DNA of 64,000 nucleotides from Rubrimonas cliftonensis (GCF_900107585.1 NZ_FNQM01000016.1:1-64000); one strand, 5' to 3'; counted from the first letter of the stretch, positions 1 to 10,784 are shown. Notes: generated by a model from the letters alone, not told the origin. Program-made: numbers and translations.

Positions 1-302
1 CCCGAGCGCAGCGCGCGGCTCAGCGCCCGGTCGAAGCCGAGATCCTTCCACAGCTCGTGCAGCGCAAAGACGTCGCCGTAGCTTTGCGCGGGTTCGTGGG
101 TGAGGTGCGAGGCGGTGTTCTCCGCCCGGCCCAGGACGCGGTTGAGCCCACTGATCAGGGGATCCAGCTTCTCGGGCGTGAGATCCTCGATCCGCCCCAG
201 GTTCGCGATCACGCGGTGGCGAACCTTTCCCGCATCATCACGATAGCCCTCGACCAGCTGCAGATAGCGTCGTCCGCCCGACCGGGTGATCTTCGTGTAC
301 AT
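1..302 (-). mobile_element. IS1634-type transposase, N-terminal part, cut by window edge
   Basis: The frame opens at an ATG at 302 and runs without a stop to base 1, giving about 100 residues. It begins MYTKITRSGGRRYLQLVE and continues through RHRVIANLGRIEDL, LISGLNRVLGRAE and SYGDVFALHELWKDLGF. This is the conserved amino-terminal region I recognise from IS1634-family (IS4-like DDE) transposases. The catalytic domain lies outside the window, so it is unknown whether the element is intact. No terminal inverted repeat could be fixed in the 246 bases between this start and ettA, which hold a slightly AT-richer stretch near 300-420 that probably contains the IS end. Family assignment rests on remembered family sequence. 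Confidence 0.7.
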
Positions 303-548
303 GCCGCAACGATATCACGGCAGAAAACTGCTTTCCATCGTGAAATACCGATGACGTGCCACAACACAACTTCGCTGAAATCACCCCCGGGCAAAGGCTA
401 AGTTATTGATTACCCAGAGGCTAACGGTCCGGGTGCCCGAAAATCGGGGCCGGAAGTGTCGAACTCCGGAGTCCCGGGCATTTCGGCTGGACGAGCGCCG
501 GCATCCCCCACCGGCGCGCATCCGGACCTGCCCGAGCCCTCTCGCCCC

Positions 549-2213
<1,665 letters not shown>

Positions 2214-2304
2214 GGCGCGCACCCGGATTGCTGGAGAAGGACGCCAGCGTGTAGCGCGCCGGGGCGGGTCGCGGCAAGGCGGGGGGAGCGCGGGAAGGCT
2301 GGCG

Positions 2305-2928
2305 TCACTCCGGCAGGAAGCGCAGGCCGCCGTACCACGCCTCGGCCGAGAGCCCACGGTTGTCGCAGTCCGACATGATCGCGATGGCGTCGATGCTTGT
2401 GACGTCCTCGCCGTGGAGGCGCAGGAAATCCTCGCGCAGGTTGCGCCGCTCGGTGACCCAGCCGCCCGGCGGTCCGGAGCGGACGACGACCATCTTGGCC
2501 TGCGACGCGAAGGGGTTGGGCCATGTCGCGCCCTCCGGCTCTGCTGCGGCCCAGACATAGTTGATCGCCTGCGTGTTCCACGGCAGGAGCGCCTCGCGCA
2601 CGGCGTAGACGCGGGCGGGAAAGTCGTCGCCGCCTTTGGACTTCTCCGAGGGTCCGGGCGCGGGTGCGGCGGCGACCCGCCAGCGCCATTCGAGGATGGG
2701 GGTCCGCGTCAGGTCGATCTCTTGTTCAAGAAAGAGCCCCGAGGCGCTGTCGTCGCAGACGGAGTGGACGGCGGGGGCGCCCTCGATCTCGCCGAGGGAG
2801 TAGCGCGTCTCGCCGTCGAACTCGTGCGGCGCCCAGCCGGCGATGGCGGCAGGCGCGAAGTCGAGCGCCTGGGCGCCGGCCGGACCGGCGGCGAGCAGCG
2901 CGGCGAGGGCAAGGAGCAGGCGGCGCAT
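2305..2928 (-). CDS. DUF3047 family secreted protein
   Basis: The protein has 207 residues. Residues 1-19 form a signal peptide ending AAGPAGAQA, so it should be exported to the periplasm. The mature part carries the DUF3047 pattern: ILEWRWRV, DDFPARVYAV, INYVWA, and near the end IAIMSDCDNRG followed by AWYGGLRF. The function of this family is not established. The start at 2928 was chosen over an in-frame ATG at 3057 because it gives a clean signal peptide and has AAGGA about 8 bases upstream. It lies 91 bases upstream of ettA on the same strand and could be co-transcribed with it. Confidence 0.85.
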   Translation of the reverse strand: MRRLLLALAALLAAGPAGAQALDFAPAAIAGWAPHEFDGETRYSLGEIEGAPAVHSVCDDSASGLFLEQEIDLTRTPILEWRWRVAAAPAPGPSEKSKGGDDFPARVYAVREALLPWNTQAINYVWAAAEPEGATWPNPFASQAKMVVVRSGPPGGWVTERRNLREDFLRLHGEDVTSIDAIAIMSDCDNRGLSAEAWYGGLRFLPE

Positions 2929-3103
2929 CGGCAATCCTTCGGGCGAGCAGGTCGCGCGATAGTGGTCGCGGCGCGGCGATGGAGGAAGGCGCCGAAGTGG
3001 CGATGTGATGGGATGTGAGTGGCTACAGGGGAACGCCGAGGGGGTGTGCGAAGCCATGCGGCGACGGCGTCGACTGGCTAACCGTGGAAGGCATCAAGCC
3101 GCG

Positions 3104-3811
3104 TCACACAAGACCGAGCGATTGCAGAATAAACTTGATCGTCGGAAAAATGCTTCCCGGCGATGCAGCCTCGATCAAGCCGAGTACGCCAGCGACGCCG
3201 CCCGCGCCGCCCAATGTGGGGCGTCTCCGAGATGCCCACTGTCCCAGCCTTACGGCGAACCGGGCGATGATCGAAAGCGCCTGACGCTTCTCCAGTTCGT
3301 TGCGTTCGATGAGCACGGCGCGAACGGCGGATTCCTGCCGCATGTCGATCTGGGCAAGCCTTTCGCGCATAGATTGAGACATGGCTCCGAGCAATTGCCC
3401 GAAATGCCGTGAAGCGCGCAGGCCTGCGAACGTCTCGGCTTCTACAGCTGCCGCCATCGCGGCGGCTGCCTCTGCGACCCGTTCGGCTGTCGCATCGTCA
3501 GTTACCGGGACGCTCTTCAAGGCGTCGCGACGCGCAGCCACTTCAGCGTGGTAGCCGGCCATGAGGGCGGTATGATCGGATGCCAGGTTGGCTAGTTTTG
3601 CGGCGAGATAATCGCCGAGCGGGAAAGCGACGTCCTCGTTTCCGGCCCCAGCCGCGATGGCGCGCCCGTAGTAGTCGAGTACGCCCGGCCGCACGCCGTC
3701 CGCTCCGCGGTCGGCTTCGACCGCGTATCGTTCAAGATCGCGCAGCAGAGATGGGGGCACATTCGCCTGTGCTGCGCGAATATCGTCAGCCAAGGCGCGC
3801 GTGCCCCTCAA
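3104..3811 (-). CDS. unrecognised protein, detached C-terminal part of modular family (locus A2)
   Basis: The protein has about 235 residues and I do not recognise a named domain. It is predicted largely helical, with a central Ala-rich region (DATAERVAEAAAAMAAAVEAE) and a hydrophobic Gly-rich tail (GGAGGVAGVLGLIEAASPGSI, then FPTIKFILQSLGLV) that could be a membrane-associated end. It resembles the last ~270 residues of the large protein at 7499-10780, which ends with a similar Ala/Gly-rich segment and IARLVGLA. The likely start is a TTG at 3811 overlapping the TGA of the upstream gene (TTGA), which implies translational coupling or a recent frameshift that split one gene. Function unknown. 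Confidence 0.6.
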   Translation of the reverse strand: MRGTRALADDIRAAQANVPPSLLRDLERYAVEADRGADGVRPGVLDYYGRAIAAGAGNEDVAFPLGDYLAAKLANLASDHTALMAGYHAEVAARRDALKSVPVTDDATAERVAEAAAAMAAAVEAETFAGLRASRHFGQLLGAMSQSMRERLAQIDMRQESAVRAVLIERNELEKRQALSIIARFAVRLGQWASRRRPTLGGAGGVAGVLGLIEAASPGSIFPTIKFILQSLGLV

Positions 3812-4827
3812 GCACCCGCCAGTCGGCCTCTCCAGTCGAGATCGATGAGCGGATCGAGAGGCGTGGGCATGTCCGCCTTTCCGGCCACCATCCGGATTCG
3901 ACTGCGCCCCTCGTCGATCTTAAAGTCCGCCGGAGCGTCAGCGATGGCCTCGGCTGCGAGAAGGCGGTCTAAATCCTCTATTGCATCCGGGTTGTTTGCT
4001 TGCTCAAACTCGTCATGCGCTGAATGCGCCGCTTCCTTTGCGTCGCCCTCCGAATGCGCCGCCATCCGCTTGGCGATCTCGGTGTTGACCGCCTTGGGGC
4101 CCTGCTCCCAGAGGGCCTCGGGGAGCAGGACGCGGGCTTCTTCGAGGGCGGGGTCGAAGGGGTCGCCGCGCAGGCGGGCCTCGTACCAGTCGGCCCAGAC
4201 CTCCCAGCCTTCGTCGGCGGCGAGGAGGCGCTCGCGCAGTTTTCGCCACACATGCGACGCGCTGTCTGGCGTCGCGCCGATCCAGAGCGGGCGTGGCGCG
4301 GCGACGCCTGCCGTCGCGTCGGCGCGAAGGGCGGCCGCGTTGGCGGGGCCGAAGCCAAGATGAGAGGCTGCGTGGTCGGACCAGTTGACGGCCGCCGCCG
4401 CGTCGGCGCCGGCGGCGGCGGCGGCGCAGCGCGCCGCGAAACGGGCGGCGTTGGCTTCTTGATCGATACTGCGCTCCGCGGCCGCGGCGGCGGCGGCGGC
4501 GGTGAAGCCAATCGTCCCGCCAAAGTCTTCCCGCCGGCTTGAAACAATCGACGCGGCCACGGCGCGGAAGATCGCCAGCATCAGAGTTCTGGCGGGACCA
4601 TTCGGCAGAACCGCCGGTCTCCGCTGCTTCCCGACCTCGCCCGTGTTGGGTCGGCGCCATTCTCGCGCATGGTCGGGGCGGTCGAACGCATTCTCCCAGG
4701 CCGGGAGCACGCGCAGCGCTGCGCGCGCCGCGATAGCGACGCTCACGTCGCGCGGTTGCCCACGGAGCCACGCCTCTACGGCCTCACTATTCCTGAAATC
4801 CTCCGGAGGGGGCGTTCTCTCGACCAT
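3808..4827 (-). CDS. unrecognised modular protein with WEVWADWYEARL repeat (locus A1)
   Basis: The protein has 339 residues from the ATG at 4827; a longer in-frame start exists at 4944. The 4827 start was preferred because MVERTPPPEDFRNSEAVEAW aligns with the N-terminus of the large paralogue at 7499-10780. Landmarks are an N-terminal VAIAARAALRVLP helix, an Ala-rich middle, then one copy of the family module: EGWEVWADWYEARLRGDPF followed by ALWEQGPKAVNTEIAKRM. The segment DFKIDEGRSRIRM near the C-terminus corresponds to HFEMRDGALRPAP in the paralogue. No enzyme motif, signal peptide or membrane span is seen. I believe similar repeats occur in other alphaproteobacterial hypothetical proteins, but I know no assigned function. 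Confidence 0.65.
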   Translation of the reverse strand: MVERTPPPEDFRNSEAVEAWLRGQPRDVSVAIAARAALRVLPAWENAFDRPDHAREWRRPNTGEVGKQRRPAVLPNGPARTLMLAIFRAVAASIVSSRREDFGGTIGFTAAAAAAAAERSIDQEANAARFAARCAAAAAGADAAAAVNWSDHAASHLGFGPANAAALRADATAGVAAPRPLWIGATPDSASHVWRKLRERLLAADEGWEVWADWYEARLRGDPFDPALEEARVLLPEALWEQGPKAVNTEIAKRMAAHSEGDAKEAAHSAHDEFEQANNPDAIEDLDRLLAAEAIADAPADFKIDEGRSRIRMVAGKADMPTPLDPLIDLDWRGRLAGA

Positions 4828-4999
4828 GCTTCGTTCCGGCGGGCTGCGGCTCACGGCACCGTAACCGGGCCGCCCCCCCGGCGCGAAGCCTTCTCCCTTG
4901 CGCCGCCGCATTAATCTGTGAAGCTGCCCTTGAGCTAACAACACCGGCGCGGGGCGCGGGGCCGCCCGCGCGCCTCAGGCAGAACAGGGAGCCTGTGCC

Positions 5000-5989
5000 A
5001 TGCTTCGCGCACTCGTCATCGCCGCGGTCGCGGCCTTCGCCTCCGCCCTTCAGGCGCAGGAGTTCAAGCCGGCCGTCGTCTACGACCTTGGCGGCAAGTT
5101 CGACGGCAGCTTCAACGAGGCGGCCTTCACCGGCGCCGAGAAGTTCAAGGCCGAGACCGGGGTGGAGTACCGCGACTTCGAGATCCAGAACGACAGCCAG
5201 CGCGAGCAGGCGCTGCGCCGCTTCGCGCGCGGCGGCTATGACCCCGTCGTGGCCATCGGCTTCAGCCATGCCTCGGCGATGGAGAAGGTGGCGGCGGAGT
5301 TCCCGCAGACGCGCTTCGCCATCGTCGACAGCGTGGTGGACCTGCCGAACGTGCGCTCGATCCTGTTCAACGAGCATGAGGGCAGCTACCTCGTCGGCGT
5401 GCTGGCGGCGATGGCGGCGGGCGAGGGCGACGTCGGCTTCGTCGGCGGCATGGACATCCCGCTGATCCGCAAGTTCGCCTGCGGCTATGTCGGCGGCGCG
5501 AAGTCGATGAAGCCTGACATCGAGGTGTTCCAGAACATGACCGGCACCACCGGCGCGGCCTGGAACGACCCCGCCAAGGGCGGCGAGCTCGCCCGCAGCC
5601 AGATCGACCGCGGCGCGGAGGTCGTCTACCACGCCGCCGGCGGCACCGGCCGCGGCGTGCTGCAGGCGGCGGCGGACGCCGGCAAGCTCGGCATCGGGGT
5701 GGACAGCAACCAGAACGCGCTGCATCCGGGCAAGGTGCTGACCTCGATGCTGAAGCGGGTGGACGTGGCGGTGTTCGACGCCTTCTCCGACGCGATGAAC
5801 GACGAGTGGAGCGGCGGCGCGCGGGTGCTGGGGCTGGCCGAGGGCGGCGTCGGCTGGGCGCTCGACGCCAACAACGAGAGCCTGATCACCGACGCGATGA
5901 AGGCGGCGGTCGAGGACGCCTCGGCGAAGATCGTGTCCGGCGAGGTGGTCGTGCACGACTACATGGCTGACAGCGCCTGCCCGTACTGA
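5000..5989 (+). CDS. BMP-family ABC transporter substrate-binding protein (first of tandem pair)
   Basis: The protein has 329 residues with a signal peptide of about 19 residues (MLRALVIAAVAAFASALQA). BMP/PnrA-type proteins are periplasmic or lipoprotein receptors, typically for purine nucleosides. Diagnostic segments are VVYDLGGKFDGSFNEAAF, FNEHEGSYLVGVLAAMA, GFVGGMDIPLIRKFACGY and GVDSNQNALHPGKVLTSM. There is no lipobox cysteine, so it should be soluble in the periplasm. It heads a coupled operon: its TGA overlaps the ATG of a close paralogue (TGATG). No permease or ATPase gene of the transporter lies in the window, so the partner is encoded elsewhere. The ligand cannot be read from sequence. 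Confidence 0.9.
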   Translation: MLRALVIAAVAAFASALQAQEFKPAVVYDLGGKFDGSFNEAAFTGAEKFKAETGVEYRDFEIQNDSQREQALRRFARGGYDPVVAIGFSHASAMEKVAAEFPQTRFAIVDSVVDLPNVRSILFNEHEGSYLVGVLAAMAAGEGDVGFVGGMDIPLIRKFACGYVGGAKSMKPDIEVFQNMTGTTGAAWNDPAKGGELARSQIDRGAEVVYHAAGGTGRGVLQAAADAGKLGIGVDSNQNALHPGKVLTSMLKRVDVAVFDAFSDAMNDEWSGGARVLGLAEGGVGWALDANNESLITDAMKAAVEDASAKIVSGEVVVHDYMADSACPY

Positions 5990-6993
5990 TGGGCGCGCTG
6001 GCGGGAGCGGGGCGGGCCGGCGTTCGCGCCCTCGCCGCGGCGCTGGCGCTCGGCGCCGCTGCGGGGCCTGCGGCGGCGGACGGGCCCGCCATCGTCTATT
6101 CCATCGGCGGCAAGTTCGACGGCAGCTTCAACGAGAGCGCCTTCGCCGGCGTCGAGGCCTGGCGCGGCGAGACCGGCGGCGACGTCATGGAGGTCGAGCC
6201 CGGCGACGTGACCCAGATGGAGCAGGCGCTGCGCCGTCTCGCGCGGCGGGGGCGCTACCCGGTGGTGGCGGTGGGCTTCCTGCAGGCCAGCCCGCTGGCG
6301 AAGGTCGCCGCCGACTTCCCAGAGACCCGCTTCACGATCATCGACGCGGCGGTGGACGCGCCCAACGTGCAGTCGGTCGTGTTCCGCGAGCATGAGGGCG
6401 CCTATGTCGTCGGCGTGCTGGCGGCGATGGCGAGCGAGAGCGGCGTGGTGGGCGTCGTCGGCGGCATGGACATCCCGCTGATCCGCCGCTTCGCCTGCGG
6501 CTACGCGCAGGGGGTGAAGGCGACGACGCCGGGCGCCGAGGTGCTGGTGAACTACGCCGGCAGCACGCCCGCCGCCTGGGCCGACCCCGCCCGCGGCGCG
6601 GAGCTGGCGCGCGGGCAGATCGACCGCGGCGCGGACGTGATACTGCAGGCCGCGGGCGGCACCGGGCTCGGCGTGCTGCAGGCGGCGGCGGAGGCCGGGG
6701 TTCTGGGCGTCGGCACCGACAGCAACCAGAACGCGCTGCATCCCGGCGCCGTGCTCACCTCGCTCCTGAAGCGCACCGACCGCGCCGTGTCGGCGGCCTT
6801 CGCGGACTGGACGCCTGGCCTGCGCTCGCTGGGCTGGGCCGAGGGCGGGCTCGACTGGGTCATCGATGAGCACAACCGCGCGCTGATCTCGCCGGCGATG
6901 GAGGCCGAGGCGACCGCCGCGGCGGAGGCCATCGCGCAGGGGTTGCTGGAGGTGCGCGACAGCGCGGCCGACGGGACTTGCGCCGCGCCGTGA
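5989..6993 (+). CDS. BMP-family ABC transporter substrate-binding protein (second of tandem pair)
   Basis: The protein has 334 residues with an export signal ending GPAAAD near residue 30. It is clearly a duplicate of the preceding gene, sharing GGKFDGSFNES, EHEGAYVVGVLAAMA, GGMDIPLIRRFACGY and TDSNQNALHPG. Differences cluster between residues 60 and 90 (EVEPGDVTQMEQ replaces EIQNDSQREQ), a region that may tune ligand preference. The ATG overlaps the upstream TGA, so the two are translationally coupled. Having two binding proteins in one operon without a permease suggests that they feed a transporter encoded elsewhere, or serve in sensing; this is inference. Confidence 0.9.
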   Translation: MGALAGAGRAGVRALAAALALGAAAGPAAADGPAIVYSIGGKFDGSFNESAFAGVEAWRGETGGDVMEVEPGDVTQMEQALRRLARRGRYPVVAVGFLQASPLAKVAADFPETRFTIIDAAVDAPNVQSVVFREHEGAYVVGVLAAMASESGVVGVVGGMDIPLIRRFACGYAQGVKATTPGAEVLVNYAGSTPAAWADPARGAELARGQIDRGADVILQAAGGTGLGVLQAAAEAGVLGVGTDSNQNALHPGAVLTSLLKRTDRAVSAAFADWTPGLRSLGWAEGGLDWVIDEHNRALISPAMEAEATAAAEAIAQGLLEVRDSAADGTCAAP

Positions 6994-7469
6994 GCGGCGG
7001 CGCGGAGGAAGGGCGCCCCGCGGCGCGCGCCGGCGCGTCCGGGCCGGTCGCCGCCGTGCGCGGGCTCGGCGAAGTGGCGCTGCGCTGCCGGGACATGGGC
7101 GCGATGCGGGCCTTCTACGAGGGCGTGCTGGGCCTGACGCCGCTGGCGGCGGAGCGCGGCGGCATCCAGTTCTACGCGCTCGGCCCCGGCTGGCGCGGCC
7201 ATACCGCGGTGCTGGCGCTCTTCGGCCCAGAGGCGGCCGCGCGGCCGGCGGCGGAGGGGTCGTCTACGCCTGAGACCTCTACCCTTCATCACATCGCGCT
7301 GTCGGTGGACTGGGAGGCGCAGGACGCGGCGCTCGCGCGGCTCGCGGCGCTGGGCCTGCCGGCGCGGTCGGAGCGCTTCGACTGGATCGGCTGGCGCGGC
7401 GTCTTCACCGAGGACCCCGAGGGCAACGTCGTGGAACTGGTGGCGGCGGACCCGGCGCGGGAGCGCTGA
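6990..7469 (+). CDS. VOC (glyoxalase/dioxygenase superfamily) protein
   Basis: The protein has 159 residues from the GTG at 6990, which overlaps the upstream TGA as GTGA; a TTG at 6978 is also possible. A single vicinal-oxygen-chelate domain covers about residues 25-155: GLGEVALRCRDMGAMRAFYE, GIQFYALG, LHHIALSVDWEAQDAALARL, then WIGWRGVFTEDPEGNVVELV. In this fold, His in HHIALSV and Glu in NVVELV are typical metal ligands. The substrate is unknown. It is the third gene of the BMP operon, so it may act on the transported compound or a derivative, but nothing in the sequence proves this. Confidence 0.85.
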   Translation: MSGGAEEGRPAARAGASGPVAAVRGLGEVALRCRDMGAMRAFYEGVLGLTPLAAERGGIQFYALGPGWRGHTAVLALFGPEAAARPAAEGSSTPETSTLHHIALSVDWEAQDAALARLAALGLPARSERFDWIGWRGVFTEDPEGNVVELVAADPARER

Positions 7470-7498
7470 GAGCGGCCGGATCGCGCCGCCGCGCGCGC

Positions 7499-10400
7499 TC
7501 AGGCCAGCCCCACGAGCCTTGCGATATGGCCGACGACGGCGGCGAGCCAGCCGAACTCGGAGGGCAGGCGGGCGGCGAGCGCGGAGAGGCCCGCGACGAC
7601 GCCGACGCCGGCCGCGGCGAAGGCGGCGCCCTCCGCCGCCTTCTCGACCCCCTTGCCGGCGCCGCGCGCGACCGGGCCGAGCGCATGGGCGGCGAGCGCG
7701 CGCAGGGCCGAGCGCGCGGCGCGCAGGTAGGAGCGGCGGGCCAGCGCGGGTGCGAGCGGCGTCGGGTCGTCGGGCGAGGGGTCCGGCGTCGCCGCGTCGC
7801 GCAGCTCCGCGAGGCTCTCCGCGGCGTCCTCGGCGATGAGGTCGGGCGCGGCTCTCGCGATGGCCTCCATCGCCGCGGCGGCGTCGGCGACGGCGGCCTG
7901 CTCTACCTCCGGCGCGTCGAACCCGCGCGAGACGTCTTCCAAATAGGCCCGCCACTCGGGCAGATGGGCGAGGAAGCGCTGCAGCTCGATGTCGAGCGCG
8001 ACGAGCTCCGCGGCGTCCTGCGGCATCAGGGTCTCGTCGGCGCGGGCGGCCTGCGCCGAGAGCCGCCCGGCGCAGACGCCGAGCGACATCGCGTCGAGCG
8101 CGTCGGGGTCGGGGCCGAGCGCCTCGCGCAGGCGGCCCAGCACGGTGGCCAGGCGCGGGTTCTGCCGCCCGGCGCCGGCGGCGAGCAGGTCGTCCGCCGC
8201 CGCGACGAGGCCCGCGCGGGCGGCGGCGACGAAGCCGGGCCGCGCGGCCTCGGCCAGCGGCGGGGCGGGGCGCAGGGCGCCGTCGCGCATCTCGAAATGC
8301 ACCGGCGCCGGGCGCTCCGCGGGCGGCTCGGGCGCTGACGGCTCATCCTCGGCGCCGGCGCCCTCGCGATCGGCGATCATGCGGGCGATCTCGGCGTTGA
8401 CGGCGGCGGGGCCGGCGTCCCAGAGCGCGTCGTCGAGCGTCAGCAGGCTGGTCTCGAAGGCGATGTCGGCGGGCCGGCCGTTCAGCCGGTCGCCGAGCCA
8501 GTCGAGCCAGACGGCCCAGTCCTCGCCCGCGTCTTGGAGGATGCTGTTCAGGGCGGCGGCGTTCTCGTCCCACCAGCGCGGAGGCTCGCCCGGCCAGAGC
8601 TGGCGCATCGGCGGCGGTCCCGGAGCCGGCGCGGGCTCCGGCCCGAACCCGAGATCGTGCAGGAAGGCTTCGCGCAGGTCCGCACGCGCGAACTCGTAGG
8701 CTTCTCCCGGCGCCGAGCTCTCCCCGCGGGCGTAGCCGGCAGCCGAGGCGAAGCCGCGCGGCGTGGCGACCGTGCGCGCCAGCCAGGCCGCGGCCTGCCC
8801 CGTACGCGAGTTCGTCGGCGCCGTTGGCAGTTTTCGCGCCGACCAGTCCATCGCTGAGCGCAGCGGCTGGGCAGGCCCTCCATGCGCCATGGCCCAGGCC
8901 GCGGCGGCCGTGCGGAAGGCGGGCAGGGCGAGCGTGGCGCGGATGGCCGGGTGACGCTCCCGCTGCGACTCCGCCAGCGAGCGGCGGAGCAGGGGCAAAA
9001 GGCGGATGACGCCGCGGGCGGCCGCGAGCAGCGCCTTGGCGTCGCTGATCTGCGCGGGGGCGTCCGGCGCGACGGCGCGCGCGATCACGGCGTTGGCCTC
9101 GGCGGGGGGCAGCGACCAGACGGGTTCCGGCAGCGCGACGCGGGCGCGCTCGGCCAGCGGGTCGCCGGCCTCGCCGCCGAGACGCGCCTCGTACCAGCCG
9201 GTCCAGACCTCCCAGCCCTCGCCGGAGTCAAGAAGCGCGTCCGACAGCCGCGACCACGCCTCGACGGCCCACCGCGGCGCGCCCCCGGGCCAGAGCGGCG
9301 CGGCGGCGAGGGATTGGGGCCTGCCGTCGCGTACGAGGAGGGCGGCGTCGGCGCGCATCGCGTCCTCGACGTCGGCCTGCGCGCCGCGGGCGGCGGCTTG
9401 CGACGAATGCATGACCTTTGCGCCCGGCGGCGTATCGGGCGTCAGCATGGCGGCGACGCCCGACGCGGCGTCGACGGCGTGGGCGAGCGCGGCCCAGGCG
9501 TCGGCGGCGCAGGCGCGCTCGGCGGCGCGGGCGGCGGCGCTGTCGATGTTGGCGGCGCCCGCCGCCGCGGCGCGCCGCGGCTCCGCAAGCCGCGCTCCCG
9601 GCCCGCTGCGCGCCGCCGTCCAGGCGGTCGCCGCGGCGCGGAAGCTCGGCAGGGCGAGGCTGGCGCGACGGGCCTCGGCGTCCCACTCCAGCGGCCTGAG
9701 CATGGCGGGCAGCGCGCGCAGCGCGGCGCGCGCCGCCAGCGTCTGGCGCGCGGCGGTGTCGAGACCGGCGAGCGTGTCGCGCAGCGCCGGGTCCGGCTCG
9801 GCCTCGGAGATGCGGTTCGGGAACTGGGGATGGGACTGCGGCGGGGGCTGCGGCGGAGCGGGCGCGTCGGCCTCGGGACCGAACCCGGCGGGGTAGGCGT
9901 GCTCGGCAGCTTCGCCGCCGGCTGCTTCGTCGCGGGGCGCGTCCGGCGGTCGCTCGGGTTCGACGAGCCATGGCAGGCCCTGCTCCACGGCGAGGCGCGC
10001 GAGCAAGTCGTTGACGGCGTCGGCGCCCCGGTCCCATGGCAGGCGCGTTTCGGCGACGATGCGGGCGAGGTCGCGCATCGCGGGCGGGTCGCCGCCTCGC
10101 GCGCGCGCCTCCCACCAGTCGGTCCAGACGGCCCAGCGGCGGTCGGCCGACGTCAGCCGGACGCGCACGCCCGGCCATGCGGCGGGCGCGGCGCAGTCCG
10201 GCCAGAGCGGGCGGCTCAGCAGGCGTGCGGCGTCGTCGCCCCGCTCGACCTGCGCAGCGTCGGCCTCGCTGGCGGCGACATCGTGCTCGCTGAGATTGCG
10301 GGAGGCGGCGCCGGCGGCGCGGCCCCGGGCGCTCTGGTCGCGGTAGGCCGCGCGCCTGAGGCAGTAGGCGGCGCAGGCCGCAGCGCGGGCGGCGCGCCCG

Positions 10401-10780
10401 GCGCCGTCCGCGCGCTGGGTGGACGAAGACACGCCGACGGCGCGCTCGGCGGCGGCGTGGGCGGCGTCAGCGGCATGTTGGGCGGCGGCGGCGGCGGCGA
10501 CCGCCGCCTCGCTGATGGTCGTCGCCTCCCACGCCGCCTCGTCGAGGGCGAGGAGTTCGGCCCCGCGCTGCGACAGCGCGACGGCGCGGAACCATGGCAG
10601 GACGACGCCCTCCCGCCACGCCGCGTCTCGGGGCGCGCGCGAGGGCTCGGCGAGCAGCGGCCCCGCGCGCAGCGCCGCGCGCGCCGCCATGGCCATCGTC
10701 ACGGCGATGGGCCGGTCCTTCAGCCACGCCGCGGCGTGGCCGGCCGAAAGGAATCGCGGCGCGTCGGAACCCGCCGCCAT
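7499..10780 (-). CDS. large unrecognised protein with three WxVWxDWYEARL modules (locus B)
   Basis: The protein has 1093 residues, is strongly Ala-rich, and has no domain I can name. Three repeat modules are visible, each with an Ala-rich helical stretch, a short PLWP or LWPG segment, then a signature: RWAVWTDWWEARARGGDP; EGWEVWTGWYEARLGGEAGD; EDWAVWLDWLGDRLNGRPAD. Each is followed about 20 residues later by a (P/A)VWSLPPAEANAVIA- or ALWDAGPAAVNAEIARMI-like segment. After the third module comes a Pro-rich linker (EPSAPEPPAERPAP) and a helical domain ending in a hydrophobic Ala/Gly tail. It is the fused, longer counterpart of the split pair at 3104-4827. The start is 4 bases after the gloB stop, so the two are probably co-transcribed. 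Function unknown. Confidence 0.75.
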   Translation of the reverse strand: MAAGSDAPRFLSAGHAAAWLKDRPIAVTMAMAARAALRAGPLLAEPSRAPRDAAWREGVVLPWFRAVALSQRGAELLALDEAAWEATTISEAAVAAAAAAQHAADAAHAAAERAVGVSSSTQRADGAGRAARAAACAAYCLRRAAYRDQSARGRAAGAASRNLSEHDVAASEADAAQVERGDDAARLLSRPLWPDCAAPAAWPGVRVRLTSADRRWAVWTDWWEARARGGDPPAMRDLARIVAETRLPWDRGADAVNDLLARLAVEQGLPWLVEPERPPDAPRDEAAGGEAAEHAYPAGFGPEADAPAPPQPPPQSHPQFPNRISEAEPDPALRDTLAGLDTAARQTLAARAALRALPAMLRPLEWDAEARRASLALPSFRAAATAWTAARSGPGARLAEPRRAAAAGAANIDSAAARAAERACAADAWAALAHAVDAASGVAAMLTPDTPPGAKVMHSSQAAARGAQADVEDAMRADAALLVRDGRPQSLAAAPLWPGGAPRWAVEAWSRLSDALLDSGEGWEVWTGWYEARLGGEAGDPLAERARVALPEPVWSLPPAEANAVIARAVAPDAPAQISDAKALLAAARGVIRLLPLLRRSLAESQRERHPAIRATLALPAFRTAAAAWAMAHGGPAQPLRSAMDWSARKLPTAPTNSRTGQAAAWLARTVATPRGFASAAGYARGESSAPGEAYEFARADLREAFLHDLGFGPEPAPAPGPPPMRQLWPGEPPRWWDENAAALNSILQDAGEDWAVWLDWLGDRLNGRPADIAFETSLLTLDDALWDAGPAAVNAEIARMIADREGAGAEDEPSAPEPPAERPAPVHFEMRDGALRPAPPLAEAARPGFVAAARAGLVAAADDLLAAGAGRQNPRLATVLGRLREALGPDPDALDAMSLGVCAGRLSAQAARADETLMPQDAAELVALDIELQRFLAHLPEWRAYLEDVSRGFDAPEVEQAAVADAAAAMEAIARAAPDLIAEDAAESLAELRDAATPDPSPDDPTPLAPALARRSYLRAARSALRALAAHALGPVARGAGKGVEKAAEGAAFAAAGVGVVAGLSALAARLPSEFGWLAAVVGHIARLVGLA

Positions 10781-10784
10781 CGGC

